A stretch of DNA of 64,000 nt from Micrasema longulum (GCA_022494885.1 JAGVSM010000193.1:122499-186498); one strand, 5' to 3'. Counted from the first letter of the stretch, positions 35,001 to 46,010 are shown. Numbers and translations are program-made. The notes: generated from the letters alone by a model not told the origin.

Positions 35001-38000
35001 AGTAGCAACCGATCGAAAAAAATGGAAGTACATGGAAGAGGCCTATATCTAGCATTGGAGGACAGAGGGCTGAAGAAGAAGAAGAAGAAGAATTAAGCCG
35101 GAAGATAATCGAATATATAATTTATGTACAGTTTATAATTTTCTTTTATATTTCATTAGCAGTCAATACGAGTATAAATCATAAGAAATAGAACAAAGAA
35201 TTTGATATTTTTTTAAGACTGTTTTAGTGTGTTTTGGTGAGTTTTTTTTCAGGTAATCGGTGTTTCAATGACTGAATTAAAAAATACATCGGAGAGTTGT
35301 AGAAATTTAAATTGGAATAACCGTGTAATAATAAATTTATAATATTCACCCTTCAAAGAAACAAATACACATGGGTATATAAAAAAATTATAACACTGAA
35401 AATATTAAAATTAAAAAAAATATTTATTTGAGACAAAAGGCGGAAAAGGGTGGGTTTTGCAAGGAAATTATGAAAAAAACCACCATAACACCCAGACCAG
35501 TTGAGAAAAAAATCTCTCTTGGATTTCGTTCTGGCAAACGACGGGAATCGAACCCAATACGTCAGTTTCGTAGTTAGCCGTCTAACCAATTGCGCCACGG
35601 CGCCATGGCGCCTGTCATTGAGATTGGATTGGCAAATTCTCGGCCTAAGTAAGTGACACTGTTTTTCTGCTCGATAATCCTACTTAAATTTTTGTGCGTA
35701 TGGGCGGATTTAAAGGTAATACGCGGTGTTATTACTCTGGGCTGTATATTAGAGACAAATTAAACATCAAAAGAAAGTGATTTTTATTTTTATATATTTA
35801 TTTATTATTATATTATCAACATAAAATTATACGTTCATACAACGTTTCTTTGACAATCTAACTAGGGTTATTTACCCCATTTTAGTCCAGTCAAAAAAAT
35901 ATAAATAACCACAACGGGTTTTAAAAAATAATAAATGAATTTCAAAATTTTTTTAAATATTTTTTTTATTTATTTTATTTAGAAAACATACAGTCATACA
36001 AAATAAGTACTAAGAACAACAATTTTTTAACATAAAAAGACCAATTAAGTTTTCATAAATTAAAAAGATATAAACATTAAATGTGACAAAAAATAAAAAA
36101 TAAATAAGAATTTTAAGTGAGAAAAGGATATTTGTTGACATTTGCGTTTTCCATGGAGGTAATAAATTAAAATAAATAAAATACCGAATGTACACTCCGA
36201 GCCATCCACGCACACACATGAACGCACATATAAAACATACACAAACATATACATTACATGCGGCACATATACATAGCATAAACCACTCAAGATGCACATT
36301 CAGCAACTATCCCAAATAATCGACCCCATGAAGAAATTTTCTGTACAAATGCAACGTGCAGTTAAAAATGTCTACATCAATACTGAGTCCGTTATAATTT
36401 CTACAGGTACGTCTAATGAATGAATTCGAGGTATAATTGTTTTTACAAGTTGGTACATAAAAAAGGGAATTTAATCTAGTATAGCGAAGAGGACAACGAA
36501 AACCAATATTTTGTAAAATATACGGCGAATCAACTATGTTATTGAGAATTTTGAAAAGAAAAATTAAATCATATCTATACATCTTTATATAGTCTACCTG
36601 CATCTATGTTGATGGTTGTATTGGCGTGCAGAAGACCCAAAGTCTCGTACATGCAGACGGCGTATAATTTCACTTTGGCGTCCTCAAAGGAAAAGTCATC
36701 ATTGCGAACTTTCTGGACTAATGCCGAATCAACTTTGGTAGATTTTGTGCACGAAATTCGCGTCGAGAAAATTTGTGCAATTTGGAATATACTCAGACCC
36801 TGGAATTATACGGTATTAATAGTTTGACGTGAACAACGGTAGTGAAAATTAATGTATTTATTTGCGCTTTAATTAACGTTTTACATAATTAAAATAAAGC
36901 GGTGAAAAAATTACAAGGAAAAAATTAAAAACATCGAAAAGTATACATTCCCAAAAAATAAAAATAATACGAAATGTAACATCAGTAACAAATAAAAATA
37001 TGAACTTTTAAAAAAATATATTCAAAAGAAAAAAATGCTTTAAAAAGAGAATTGAAAAGTTATGTTTTTAGAAAAAACGAAAGTTGTGAAGAGATAAAAA
37101 ACTTACATACATTTAAAAAGAAACTTTAAGTAATATTATAAATAACAAGTTGAAAAATTACAGGGTCAGAAAGTTTTTTTTTATTATTGATATTTTAAGC
37201 ATTAACCTCAAACATTTAACTAAATGTTATTGAATATTTGTAAATAACCACTTACCGTTTTTTCTATGTCTGCCGGTTTCAAGACGTACCCGTCTTTTCA
37301 CCAGGACTCCATTTAAACCAACATGCAAAACCCATTACACACTTTCCTCTTAGTCATTATCATTACCTTTCCGCACCTAATGGTGCATAGGGCACTGCAT
37401 TGGTAAACTAACCGCAGCATATCTTGTTAATTTTTGTTACATGCAGTTAAGTTAATCAGTCTTACGCTTCATATACCAGACCAGAGACTTTGAAATATTT
37501 TGGAGTAAAAATACCTTTTCGCATCAATATTTTATATCAACCATGTCGGGAATCGAACCCGAGACCTCTTGCAAAGTAGGCAAAAAAATTACACCACTAG
37601 TCCGACCCATAGTTGTTGCACAAAAACGTTACGAAAAAAATAATCACTCTCTACCTATTAAACTCAACCACCTCCCTTTAGCCCTCCCCTTTTTTTTCAA
37701 CTATTTCTCCCACAACATAATATATTTTCATAACCTAATCAGCGCATGTAAGGGTTGTTTATCAACATGCATAGTATGTTGGTTATATACTTTTGTGCAA
37801 CAATTATGGTGAAGGTGTAAAGTGGGTTTTGCATGTTGGTTTAGTTGGTATCCTGACAAAGAGACGGGCACGTCTCAAAACCGGTAGACATAGAAAGTCA
37901 GTAAGTGGTTATATGCAAATATTTAAGGCTGTGGTCGGGTAAAACGAACGAAAAATGAGGAAATAATACGTTTTTCTATTTTAGTACTTTATTTTTTAAA

Positions 38001-39285
38001 ATTGCGCAGTAATAAAAAAAATAATAAAACATAAAATAGATAAGAGCAATAATTATTAAATATATTTCTGTTAAAAATATACTTAAAAGTTTTATACAAC
38101 TAAAATATAATTACTTTTTGATCAGCAGATTACGCCATTTCAAATTTAGACCAAACTTTGGTATCTCGATTCTCATATAAAAACTAAGTATTAAACTAAA
38201 ATTTGTTCTAATGATATAATAAATTAAATATTAAAATAGCTGAGGCAAAATCTTAATTTTTAGTTAAAGTTATAGTTATAGTTTAATTAAAATTATAACA
38301 TTTTAAATCACATAAATTTTTGTGACATTTTTCTTTATTTCTACGTAAAATTATGCCTTCGGTAATACTTTTAAAAAAACCGGTATTGAAAAAATTACCG
38401 GCCCTTATTTCTACTAATAAGATATTGTTAGAAATTGAATATTACAACAAGAATTATCTTCTTTAAAAAAAAGAGAAAACAGTTCTACAAAAAAAGGTTT
38501 CAACAAACATATATTTTTTTAAAAGTAATACCGAAGGCAGAATTTCGTAAAAATAAAGGAAAATGTCACCAAATTTATTTTATTCAAAACGGTTGTATTT
38601 CTTTTCAAAAACAAAAAGTCAAGATTTTGCTTCCGTTATTTTAATGTTCAATTTATTATCTTTAAATCGTAGAAAAAAAAAGTTCAATACTTATTCTTTA
38701 TACGAGAATCGAGTTACCAAAGTTTGGTCAAAATTGGAAATGGCGTAATCTGCCGGTCGAAAAGCAATTATATTTTGGTTGTATAAAACTTTTAAGTATA
38801 TTTTTAATAGAAATATCTTAAAAAAATATTGTTTCTATCCGATTAATGTTTTTTTATTTTTTATTATTGCGAGATTAAAAAAAAAAACGTTTTAAAATGG
38901 CAAAATCGTATGATTGCCTCATTTTTCGTGCGTGTTACCCGACTACAGCCTTAATGATATTTAGCTTTTTTTTGCTTACCTGTAAACAAAATCTACGCTT
39001 GCTACTGCCACATACATAAACCCTTACTTCATGTTCACATACGCACAAACACACATGAATACAAACGCCGAACACACACTATTAAAAAAACCTTATCATT
39101 CTATATTATGCATTTTTAAAATTAACAGTGGGTTTTTTGGATTCGCTTTAAGTATTGTTAACATATTTCACTTAGTGTTTTGTAATAGCTGTAAAAATTC
39201 CCAACAAAATATAAAAAAATGGTAGAATATTTACCTGTACTAACGCAACCAAAGCTAGTAAGAGTAATATAAGTGATGTTTTCAT
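32095..39285 (-). CDS. OBP4, Minus-C odorant-binding protein, three exons
   Basis: Exons are 39285-39235 (17 codons, signal peptide MKTSLILLLLALVALVQ), 36799-36598 (67 codons plus one base) and 32249-32095 (through stop); 135 residues in all. The first intron is phase 0 (GTAAAT ... TTCCAG). The second is phase 1 (GTAGAC ... CTTACAG) and splits a Gly codon, rejoining INIDA-G-VKMLP exactly where OBP5-7 read INTDVGLTWLQ. Cysteines keep the C-X31-C-X38-C-X17-C spacing and the tail is YPGDIHVL, so the last exon is close to OBP5-7. No other gene here has this second intron. A non-LTR fossil abuts its donor, and the first intron holds two large foldback elements. No stop or frameshift is seen. Confidence 0.86.
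32318..32405 (-). repeat. SINE-B 3' fragment in OBP4 intron 2
   Basis: TTTTTTGCACCGCTACAGGC and TAATTACAGTGGT match the tail half of SINE-B; the tRNA head is missing. Confidence 0.6.
32745..33300 (+). mobile_element. Non-LTR RT C-terminus and 3' UTR
   Basis: An open frame reads SYRRIPTDRILLYKVIDSLI, LELVCFRVPGRHTHHRSPF and NYHMHSHIPRLHRYGNQ, the C-terminal domain of Jockey/CR1-like proteins. It ends with CGTTAAAGGCAATTTATT and ATTT repeats. Confidence 0.75.
33295..33865 (-). mobile_element. LINE 3' end, uninterrupted paralogue of 17626-18915
   Basis: The minus strand gives the same C-terminal frame, 3' UTR and stem-loop. Around 33508-33521 it carries the empty site for the 18-kb foldback insertion. 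Confidence 0.7.
33905..33990 (+). repeat. Repeat G copy
   Basis: CAGGGGCGAATCGTCAAA, AGCGATTATGCACAGCTTAC and an AAT tail. Confidence 0.6.
34095..34400 (-). repeat. Repeat F copy
   Basis: Inverted relative to 11610-11915; shares GGACTATTTTTCTTTGATGG and GGCGTTCGCAGTGGCCG-like parts. Confidence 0.45.
34672..35095 (+). mobile_element. RTE-like LINE 3' end with (GAA)n tail
   Basis: Frames read GLSLRDRIGNGTDIRDRVAR, WAGHVARQNPTRW, RGVGRPQKRW and ALEDRGLKKKKK-stop, ending in GAAGAAGAAGAAGAA. Confidence 0.75.
35430..35612 (-). repeat. SINE-C copy in OBP4 intron 2
   Basis: Head GGCGCCGTGGCGCAATTGG, B box GGTTCGATTCCCG, with the GGCGCCAT unit doubled at the 5' end. Confidence 0.78.
35780..36595 (-). 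mobile_element. Non-LTR RT C-terminus and 3' UTR beside the OBP4 donor
   Basis: The minus-strand frame reads YRYDLIFLFKILNNIVDSPY, NIGFRCPLRYTRLNSLFYVP and NYTSNSFIRRTCRNYNG. The 3' UTR is TG-rich and ends near a GGGGTAAATAACCC hairpin and AAATA repeats. Its start lies within about 15 bp of the exon 2 donor at 36597. Confidence 0.75.
37230..37925. mobile_element. PLE-like foldback element with nested SINE-D
   Basis: Arms 37232-37345 and 37812-37925 are inverted copies (CCAACATGCAAAACCCA and TGGGTTTTGCATGTTGG). Each carries GAC...GACGGG(T/C)ACGTCT...AAACCGG, a perfect AGACG/CGUCU stem next to AAAC, possibly a degenerate hammerhead. Located in OBP4 intron 1. Confidence 0.6.
37360..37605 (-). 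repeat. SINE-D copy nested in the foldback
   Basis: Inverted: CCGCACCTAATGGTGCATAG, B-box complement GGGAATCGAACCC, and CTAGTCCGACCC at the head. Confidence 0.78.
37926..38951. mobile_element. 1.03-kb foldback DNA element, TA target duplication
   Basis: Ends AGGCTGTGGTCGGGTAAAAC and, inverted, AGGCTGTAGTCGGGTAACAC. Inverted similarity continues for over 400 bp per side (TACGCCATTT with AAATGGCGTA, ATTATGCCTTCGGTAATAC with GTAATACCGAAGGC). TA flanks both ends. Tc1/mariner-type MITE is inferred; no transposase. Confidence 0.7.
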
Positions 39286-39310
39286 AGTGTCTATAATTTT
39301 TGACGACCTA

Positions 39311-39346
39311 ACTGATACTTTTTCTGAAGATTCTTTTAGATTTATA
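39311..39346 (-). promoter_or_regulatory. Core promoter of OBP4
   Basis: TATAAAT lies at 39346-39340 on the minus strand. A TCAGT arthropod initiator is at 39315-39311 with its A at 39313, 33 nt downstream. The start codon is 26 nt further on, giving a short 5' UTR. Confidence 0.6.
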
Positions 39347-39634
39347 CTATTATCGGAAATGACGTATTAAGGAATTTTAGATTGAAAACCTTTCGGATTA
39401 ACCCAATTTCAACTACTCCCTTTATTTATTAACCTTGTTAACCACAAAAAAACACACTGTGTCAAGGTTGTAATTTTTTCACATATTTAAATTGAGTCAA
39501 TGTTTATATTTGAGTATAAAATGTTTTTGTCGAGGTGTAAACAGGTGCTTTACATGATGTTAAAACGTTAGGAGACAAAAAAAGCCTTATCAGTAATGAG
39601 AACTCTACGCTCTGTCGAAGACAGGACTCTTAGA

Positions 39635-39830
39635 TATCGAATCAGAAATGAGACGATGAGGTTTGTCTGTGGTGTTGAAGACAGTGTGGTGGAGAAGAAG
39701 CAGAAGGCGCTTTTGGAGGAACCACGTGGACTCCATGAAAGATACGAGGTTTGCGAGAATTGCTTAGTCTGAAAACCATAGCAGCAGGAGATTACCAGGA
39801 TGATACCGGTTTTCGATAATATCGGATCAA
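39635..39830 (+). mobile_element. RTE-like LINE remnant upstream of OBP4
   Basis: Reads RYRIRNETMRFVCGVEDSV then frameshifted RNHVDSM and RRLPG, the end of an RTE-type protein. Confidence 0.55.
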
Positions 39831-39894
39831 AAATCAGCCATCTTAAGTTTGCATCTGTTGTTTGGAATCCTCGATATACAATTTATATATCATA

Positions 39895-40580
39895 ACCAAA
39901 TAGAATACAGAATAGATTCCTTCAACTTCTGGATAGTAAATCTCTTACATATTTTGACTCGTATGAAGACTCTTCTTCTTTTCATAGTTTAACTTCCCTT
40001 ACTAAACGTAGAAGCATTTCTGATCTGTCTTTCCTCTTTAAAATTTTAAACAATTTGATCGATAGTCCATATCTCTTGGAGCGTATTTCAATCAATTGTC
40101 CCGTAAAGTCAACTCGACAAGTTCATTTTTTTTAAAAATTCATTGTCCAAAAAAGTCATGTTCAAAAGTCTTTTATTTATCGTAGCTGCTCCAAATTTAA
40201 TTTACTTTGTCCCCATTTAGATATTTTTTTTACAAACTTTTGTCACTTCAAAAATTTTTTTAAAGTAAAATGAAACATTTGTCAGTGTGTAATAAGTTTA
40301 GGTTCCTTTATATATGTTTATTTTATTATGATATCAAAATTTTGAATTGGTCAACTATATTATGAAAATTCACTCTCCTTTTATCCTCCTTTCTATTTCC
40401 TCATCCCTTAACCTTTTTACGAGCTCTTTTTTTTATGTCTTATATAATATATTATTTTTTTCTTTACTGTATAACATTTTTTGTCATTATATTTGTGAAA
40501 AACTTTAACTGGATGTGTGTACTATTTTTTATATTTTGTATTCTTATATAACACCTGTTGTTTTTCCTTAATAAAAAAAT
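39895..40580 (+). mobile_element. Non-LTR RT C-terminus and 3' UTR
   Basis: Reads LTKRRSISDLSFLFKILNNL, DSPYLLERISINCPVKSTRQ with later breaks, and ends in AAAAAAATAAAAAAA near 40580. Confidence 0.7.
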
Positions 40581-40589
40581 AAAAAAACG

Positions 40590-40960
40590 TGGCACTGAGA
40601 ACACCGATATTAACTTCTGGATTACTGGGATTCCGATATTAGATGAGATTTTTTTTGTCTGGTTTTGAAGTTTCAAACCTTAAACGCCATACATCATTCT
40701 CTCATTTGACTAATCAGAAATCAGAATGCTAATTTCATTCAACCAAACTCCGTCACTAGCGTCAGTAGCGACAGTAGCTTCCCAATTGTTTCAGTTAGTT
40801 AAAATTACTAATAAAAGCCATGCCCGCCAACAACACGCCGTATATTTCCCTTATTTATTGAATGCTTACACAGACTTGCTTGAAATTTCCTAGTTTTTGT
40901 ATTGTTTGTTTACTTATTTTATATTTTGTTGAAAAACATCGCATGGTATGTTTTAAGAGA
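40590..40960. other. No feature recognised
   Basis: Intergenic between OBP4 and OBP5. Confidence 0.4.
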
Positions 40961-40965
40961 CGTAT

Positions 40966-41117
40966 GGCCCTTTTCACACATGCCACGCCAATCCACCCGG
41001 CCCGGTAATTTTCCGGATACACCCTACAAAAGGTGACACATTTTGTATGCGTTTGTAGGATGTACCCGGTAAAATTACTGGGGCGGGTGGATTGGTGTGG
41101 CATGTGTGAAAAGGGCC
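40966..41117. mobile_element. 152-bp foldback MITE
   Basis: GGCCCTTTTCACACATGCCA begins one arm and its complement ends the other. Arms of about 68 bp also share CCAATCCACCCG and GTAGGGTGTA-like sequence. TAT flanks both ends. Confidence 0.85.
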
Positions 41118-41199
41118 TATATGTTTGTTAGGTTGAAGGTGTTTTTATCGCGTTTAAAATACTTTTTTTTTCAAAGAAAAAAATAAATATTTGCGTTCT

Positions 41200-41346
41200 T
41201 ATGATTTACCCAAATATTTAATTTTTAGAGTGCCATTTTCAACGAGTTGTAAATATCTGGAAATCGAGTTGGGGTAGAGTGAGATTCGAACCACGGACTT
41301 TTGGTCCGTGAGTCGGAGACACTAGCCACAGGACCACAACCCGACT
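41200..41346 (-). repeat. SINE-A copy
   Basis: Minus strand: GGTTGTGGTCCTGTGGCTAG, B box GGTTCGAATC, CTCTACCCC, then ATTTACAACTCGTTGAAAATG. Confidence 0.68.
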
Positions 41347-41624
41347 TTACAAACTACCTAATGTTAAATTACAGTTGAAGGCCTCAAAAACAAACAGTGT
41401 GAATTTAGATATAGTTGATTAACTTTGCAACACTTTTATTTCCAGGATTTCTATCGTTTACACCAATTTTTACCTGAAAACTGAATACGTAAAAAAGATC
41501 AAGATTTTTAAAGTATTAATTAAATATTTAGCAAATATATCTAGAAAATATCAAAATACCGGGATTCCGGTATTTTAAATTGAAATATCGAAAAAATACA
41601 GGTATAAGAAAAATGGTGCGATAG

Positions 41625-41755
41625 TCTTTGCTGTACTAGGAAGACCATCAAAACGATGGGAAGATAGCTGGACGTCATCATCCCAGGACAGCACACCGTC
41701 ACAGGTCATACGACCTAGACCAAGAAGAGGAAGAAGAAGACATCGGGACAATGTA
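41625..41755 (+). mobile_element. LINE C-terminal remnant
   Basis: Reads LGRPSKRWEDSWTSSSQDST then RPRRGRRR with GAA repeats, an RTE-type end. Confidence 0.55.
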
Positions 41756-41764
41756 AGTAAAACA

Positions 41765-42445
41765 TTTTTCAAGAAGTTTTGATTATGTCCGAATGCTTGT
41801 AGACAGTTTGGGTATCCTTCTTTGGGAGCTATTCGTGTCTAAATTTATTGCAACATAGAGGGAAAACATTTCTGAGAAGGGAATGTGGAAATCTCGGCAT
41901 TTACCGGGCTTATGATCTATCGTATATATTATATCTTATTACATATATCATATCTTGTACCATATATATTATTATCTTATACACTTGCTGTAATTTATTT
42001 TTTATTATTTTTTAAAATATTAACTTGTTATAACCATTTTTTTTTGTATTTTCAAAAAATATTTATGATTTGCTTTTTAACTCTAACGTTTTATTTATTA
42101 ACTATTAATGTACCATTTCATTTAATTTTTTTTACTACGCAAAGTTTTACTTTTGGTATTGCATTGTAGCATGCTTTTTTGGTTAAATCATGTTTAAAAA
42201 AAATAAAATATCGTGTTTATTTTTCAAATTTTTATTATTTTTGTACTAACCTGTATAATTTTTGTTAGTGCCCCTTGGGCGTATTGTAAAATTAAATAAC
42301 TATACGAAAAAACTGATTTAAGTGGCCATATTACACACTGTGTAACATTCACCATTCTTAACAACAGAGATTAAGAACATTTTAGAGAAGGTAATATAAA
42401 AGTCTAGGCATCTACAGGGCTTATGACCTGTCATTGGCTGGCACG
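41765..42445 (+). repeat. Repeat E in two parts around a LINE tail
   Basis: 41765-41925 and 42305-42445 carry family sequence (GTCCGAATGCTTGTAGAC, GGCTTATGACCTGTCATTGG). Between them an AT-rich LINE 3' UTR ends in GTGCCCCTTGGGCGTATTG and AAATAA. Confidence 0.6.
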
Positions 42446-43150
42446 CAACGAAAACACGTATCAACAGGCCGGTGGAGCATACCAAGGTAAACAGAGATAA
42501 AAGGAAAGTTATCTTTTCAGTCTCGGTATGTACCGATGAGGAAGGGTTTGTTATTGCAGCCCTGGACTGTATCCGCCTGGACATAAAATCTACAATTCGC
42601 CTATTGAATAAGGAAAATGACTTGCACGTTGAATTTTAAAACAAAAATATTCATAATCTTTAAAAAATAATTTATTAAAAAGCTGTATTAATACATATTT
42701 ATGTAAACATATTAGAATATCTTGAATTACGTAACTACAATGGAACCTCTTTTTATATATACGGATACGTACCACACAGCACCGCGTAAAAAAAGTATGC
42801 CAAGTACGAATAATGCTGATTTTTTCTTATTATGAAAATCAATTCAGTATTAAAAAAAATATATAGATATATATTTATTGTGCCTTATTTTTTTATCAAC
42901 ATACATTTCACAAATATTATTTGACTGTCAAAATTATACTCCAAGTAAATAAAAGAACGATTTAGGGTTTTCCAATAATGATTAGTACAATTGTATAATT
43001 ACGCATTTTTTAATTAATGCTTTAAGACTTTTTAAGATGAAATTTTGGACAGTGCTATTTCAAAACCATGTAAAACGAGGTTCTAGAGTTTACTAAATTA
43101 TTGTACTAACCGCTTTGGATGGATTCTAAGTAAAAAATATCAATTTTCAG
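42446..43150. repeat. OBP5 3' flank, shared with OBP6 and OBP7
   Basis: AAACACGTATCAACAGG, TCGGTATGTACCGAT, AATAATTTATTAAA and AAAACGAGGTTCTAG match 51400-52015 and, partly, 56940-57150, showing that the duplication unit includes the 3' flank. Confidence 0.7.
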
Positions 43151-43156
43151 ATAGAG

Positions 43157-45942
43157 TTACAAGACGTGGATATCTCCCGGATAGAGACCATCGTAGCACT
43201 TTAGAATATCCCACAACTTGCATGCTTTTGTGAGAGCCCATTTCTTGTTGCAGGTGGTGGTGTCTGCGGTATACTTGGCCGGGTCGGTGGTCGCTTGGAG
43301 CCAGGTGAGACCCACATCAGTGTTGATCGTAGTATTCGGGTTGAGGAGACCGAGCGCCTGGTACACGCAGAGGGCGTAACGCTTCAGTTTGGTATCGTCG
43401 ACTGAGTAGTCGTCGACGCGAACAGTTTGAACCAGAACGGGGTCGACTTTAGTGGATTGGGCGCAGGCCACTCTAGCGGCTAAGATCTTGGCGTTTTGAG
43501 TCAGTGTCAGGCCCTGAAAATAGAAACATTTATTTAGCAAAGCATATAACATTTATTAGCAACAATACTTCGACATCATATGGTAAAAATGCAGTCATCA
43601 ATAGACTTCACTCTCTAGGCAATAAGTACCAGGACATTGGTGACTCATTTCACATGAAATTTATTACATATAGAACGGCTCTTCTTCTTTATTTTATTGG
43701 TAATAGTTCTAAGTAACTATTTGTTACTTTTGTTAAAAATTTGTTTTAAACTTCTTTATTACTGTTTTTTTTTTCTTTTTTCGTTTCTTTTCTTAATTAA
43801 TTTATAAGTAAAAAATATTTCTCTTTATCATTTTTTTACATCATTGTATATTTTTCTACATAAACATATACTATTTACCTAAATATTAGTTTTCAATAAT
43901 AATACATGTATATATATTTTTTTCATGTTATTCAAAATTGTCTTCTTTGTTATTTTTTTAACTGGTTCAAAGTATTTCTAATACCAAATTATCTTTTTTT
44001 ATCGATAATTCTACAACTAATAATATTTTATTCTTTTATATAGTTTATATTTCTTAGACTTTCTAAATTAATAATATTGTTTTAAATGCTCTGTATTACT
44101 TAAATTAAGCTTACATGTATGTATATTTAATTGTATTTGTAACTAATATGTAAAAGGCACTAAGTGCCGTGTATTTCAATAAAATAAAATAAAAAAATAT
44201 CAATATTTATTTATTCGTTTAGAAAAGAGTTCACAAAAAATAGATTATCATACAAATCAAACGGAACATACATCGATATGATTATACAATCAATAATCAA
44301 GTTAATAAAGCCACATCGGATTACCAACACAGATTTTGACTTACTCGATCTCCTGCAACAAATCTCTTGAATATTTCAAATCATATTCAAAACTCGTTTG
44401 ACATATTTTCACGTTCAGATATTGTATATGCCGAAATTGAAAAGGCTTTTGATAAGGTTGATCAGATATATCACTTAAAAGTTAAATAAATTTCGTTTAA
44501 CTACCAACTTTTTTTAACTTTTGGCATTCATAACAAGTTGTTTACATAACCATCGAAAGCATACCAGCTCAGGTAACACATGTCTTATGAATACAATACA
44601 AATTCTGGAATTCCTCAAGGATCCAACATGGGTCCCCTTCTTTTCCTTCTATTTCTATTATTCTATTCTATTATTATTTAAATGAAATTCGTGACCCGAT
44701 CAAAAACTCCAACTACCTTCTCTTTGCTGATGATGTTGAGATTTTCAAATCTATTATCTAAAGTCCTGGGGATTTATCAAAATGATTTGAGTAATTCATG
44801 GCATTGGTCTCTTTCTTACTAATTACCTCTTAGCATTCCAAAATGCTGGATTTTTTCGTACCCTTCCTCCAAAAAAAATCTCTATTTTCTTAGAATAAGA
44901 AAAACGTACTTTTACGACGCATTTACCAAATCAGAGATCTCAGTATAATTTTTGAAGCAAATTTCACGTTTAAGTCCCATATAACTAGTGTTGAAGATAA
45001 ATCTAGTAAGGTTCTTGGATATGTATTTTGAAACTCTTAAGTATTTGAATAATACTACTGCAATTAGCACATTGTATGATACATTCGTCCGCAGCATACT
45101 AGAATACTGTTCCATGATTTAGAACCCTTCATAGTAGAACCACATCCATTAAATAGAGGAGACTCAAAAGCGATTTTTGCGATATTTGTATCATCCATAA
45201 TAATAGAAACAATGGGTAATTGGATAACACAAGTATCCATCATAATTTATGAAATAAAAAAACCAAGTATTTTCTGAAATGGGATTTGCTATTTTTTTGC
45301 CTCGAGAAATGGTTAATATTTTGAGTTTGTCTAAATGTTTGTAGACATGCTGGATTTCACTCTGTAGGGAGTTATCAAGATATAAATTTATTTCAAAATA
45401 GAGGTTATACGTTTTTGAGGAGTGGATATGGAAGTCTCAGCATTTAAAGGTTTTATGACTTGTTTAAGAGACCACTTTACACACCGTGTAGCATTCAACT
45501 TAAATCTTAAAAATTAGCTTAAGAATGAAATTTAGACTGTCTCTATAAACATTTGGACATGTTCAAAAGAATATTAATTGAACTAACTGATATGAAAAAA
45601 GTAATAATTTTTTTTAATAGTTCAGGCGTTGCTTAAAAGGTGAAATAATTCAGCCAGATCATCTGCATAATTAAAACTCTTTTACTTGACAAAAGTCAAC
45701 AGATGGAAAAATTGAGGAAATTTTTATGTTTACAAACACCGAATGGTAAAAGGCCTAGACTTTCATATTTCCTTCTATTAAATATTAATTTGCCTCTGTT
45801 GTTATTTGTTAACATATTTAAATAAGTCCCAACACCTTGCATGTTGTTTTCTTGAAATAAATAGACAAATCAAATATTTTTTTCTTACCCGACCCATAGC
45901 AATAATGCTGGCGAAAACGAACGAGAAGTAAACAAACTTCAT
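43157..45942 (-). CDS. OBP5, Minus-C odorant-binding protein with an extra cysteine, two exons
   Basis: Exon 1 is 45942-45889 (signal peptide MKFVYFSFVFASIIAMGR, donor GTAAGA). Exon 2 is 43513-43157 behind acceptor TTTTCAG, with 118 codons and a stop; 136 residues. It is the paralogue of OBP6 and OBP7: ILAARVACAQSTKVDP, DDYSVDD, YALCVYQALGLL, DVGLTWLQATTDPAKY and YPGDIHVL. Besides the four cysteines of the Minus-C pattern it has a fifth in ALTKACKLWDILKC, nine residues after the third conserved cysteine and near the position of the lost C5. The intron has a LINE tail (43555-44200), a decayed reverse-transcriptase fossil shared with OBP6 and OBP7, and a repeat E copy. About 280 bp of promoter matches OBP7. 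Confidence 0.9.
43555..44200 (+). mobile_element. LINE 3' end inserted in OBP5 intron
   Basis: Reads SYGKNAVINRLHSLGNKYQD and FITYRTALLLYF, a 3' UTR, then the hairpin GGCACTAAGTGCC and AAAATAAAAT tail. Absent from the OBP6 and OBP7 introns. Confidence 0.68.
44205..45200 (+). mobile_element. Decayed reverse transcriptase, copy in OBP5 intron
   Basis: Reads EIEKAFDKVDQIYHLK, NSGIPQGSNMGPLLFLL and LFADDVEIFKS in broken frames: the AFDxV, SGxPQG and FADD motifs of a non-LTR reverse transcriptase. Paralogous with 53745-54273 and 57655-59090. Confidence 0.75.
45300..45800 (+). repeat. Repeat E copy in OBP5 intron
   Basis: ATTTTGAGTTTGTCTAAATG, CACTTTACACACCGTGTAGC, CAGGCGTTGCTTAAAAGGTG; orthologous position to 59155-60850 in OBP7. 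Confidence 0.7.
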
Positions 45943-45974
45943 GATGAATTTTATTGATTGAAATTATAGATACA

Positions 45975-46010
45975 ACTGAAGATATTTGAAGGAATTTCAA
46001 TACTTTTATA
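45975..46010 (-). promoter_or_regulatory. Core promoter of OBP5
   Basis: TATAAAA at 46010-46004 is followed 33 nt later by a TCAGT initiator (A at 45977), in sequence nearly identical to that upstream of OBP7. Similarity between the two promoters continues to about 46205, where an unrelated insertion begins. Confidence 0.65.
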
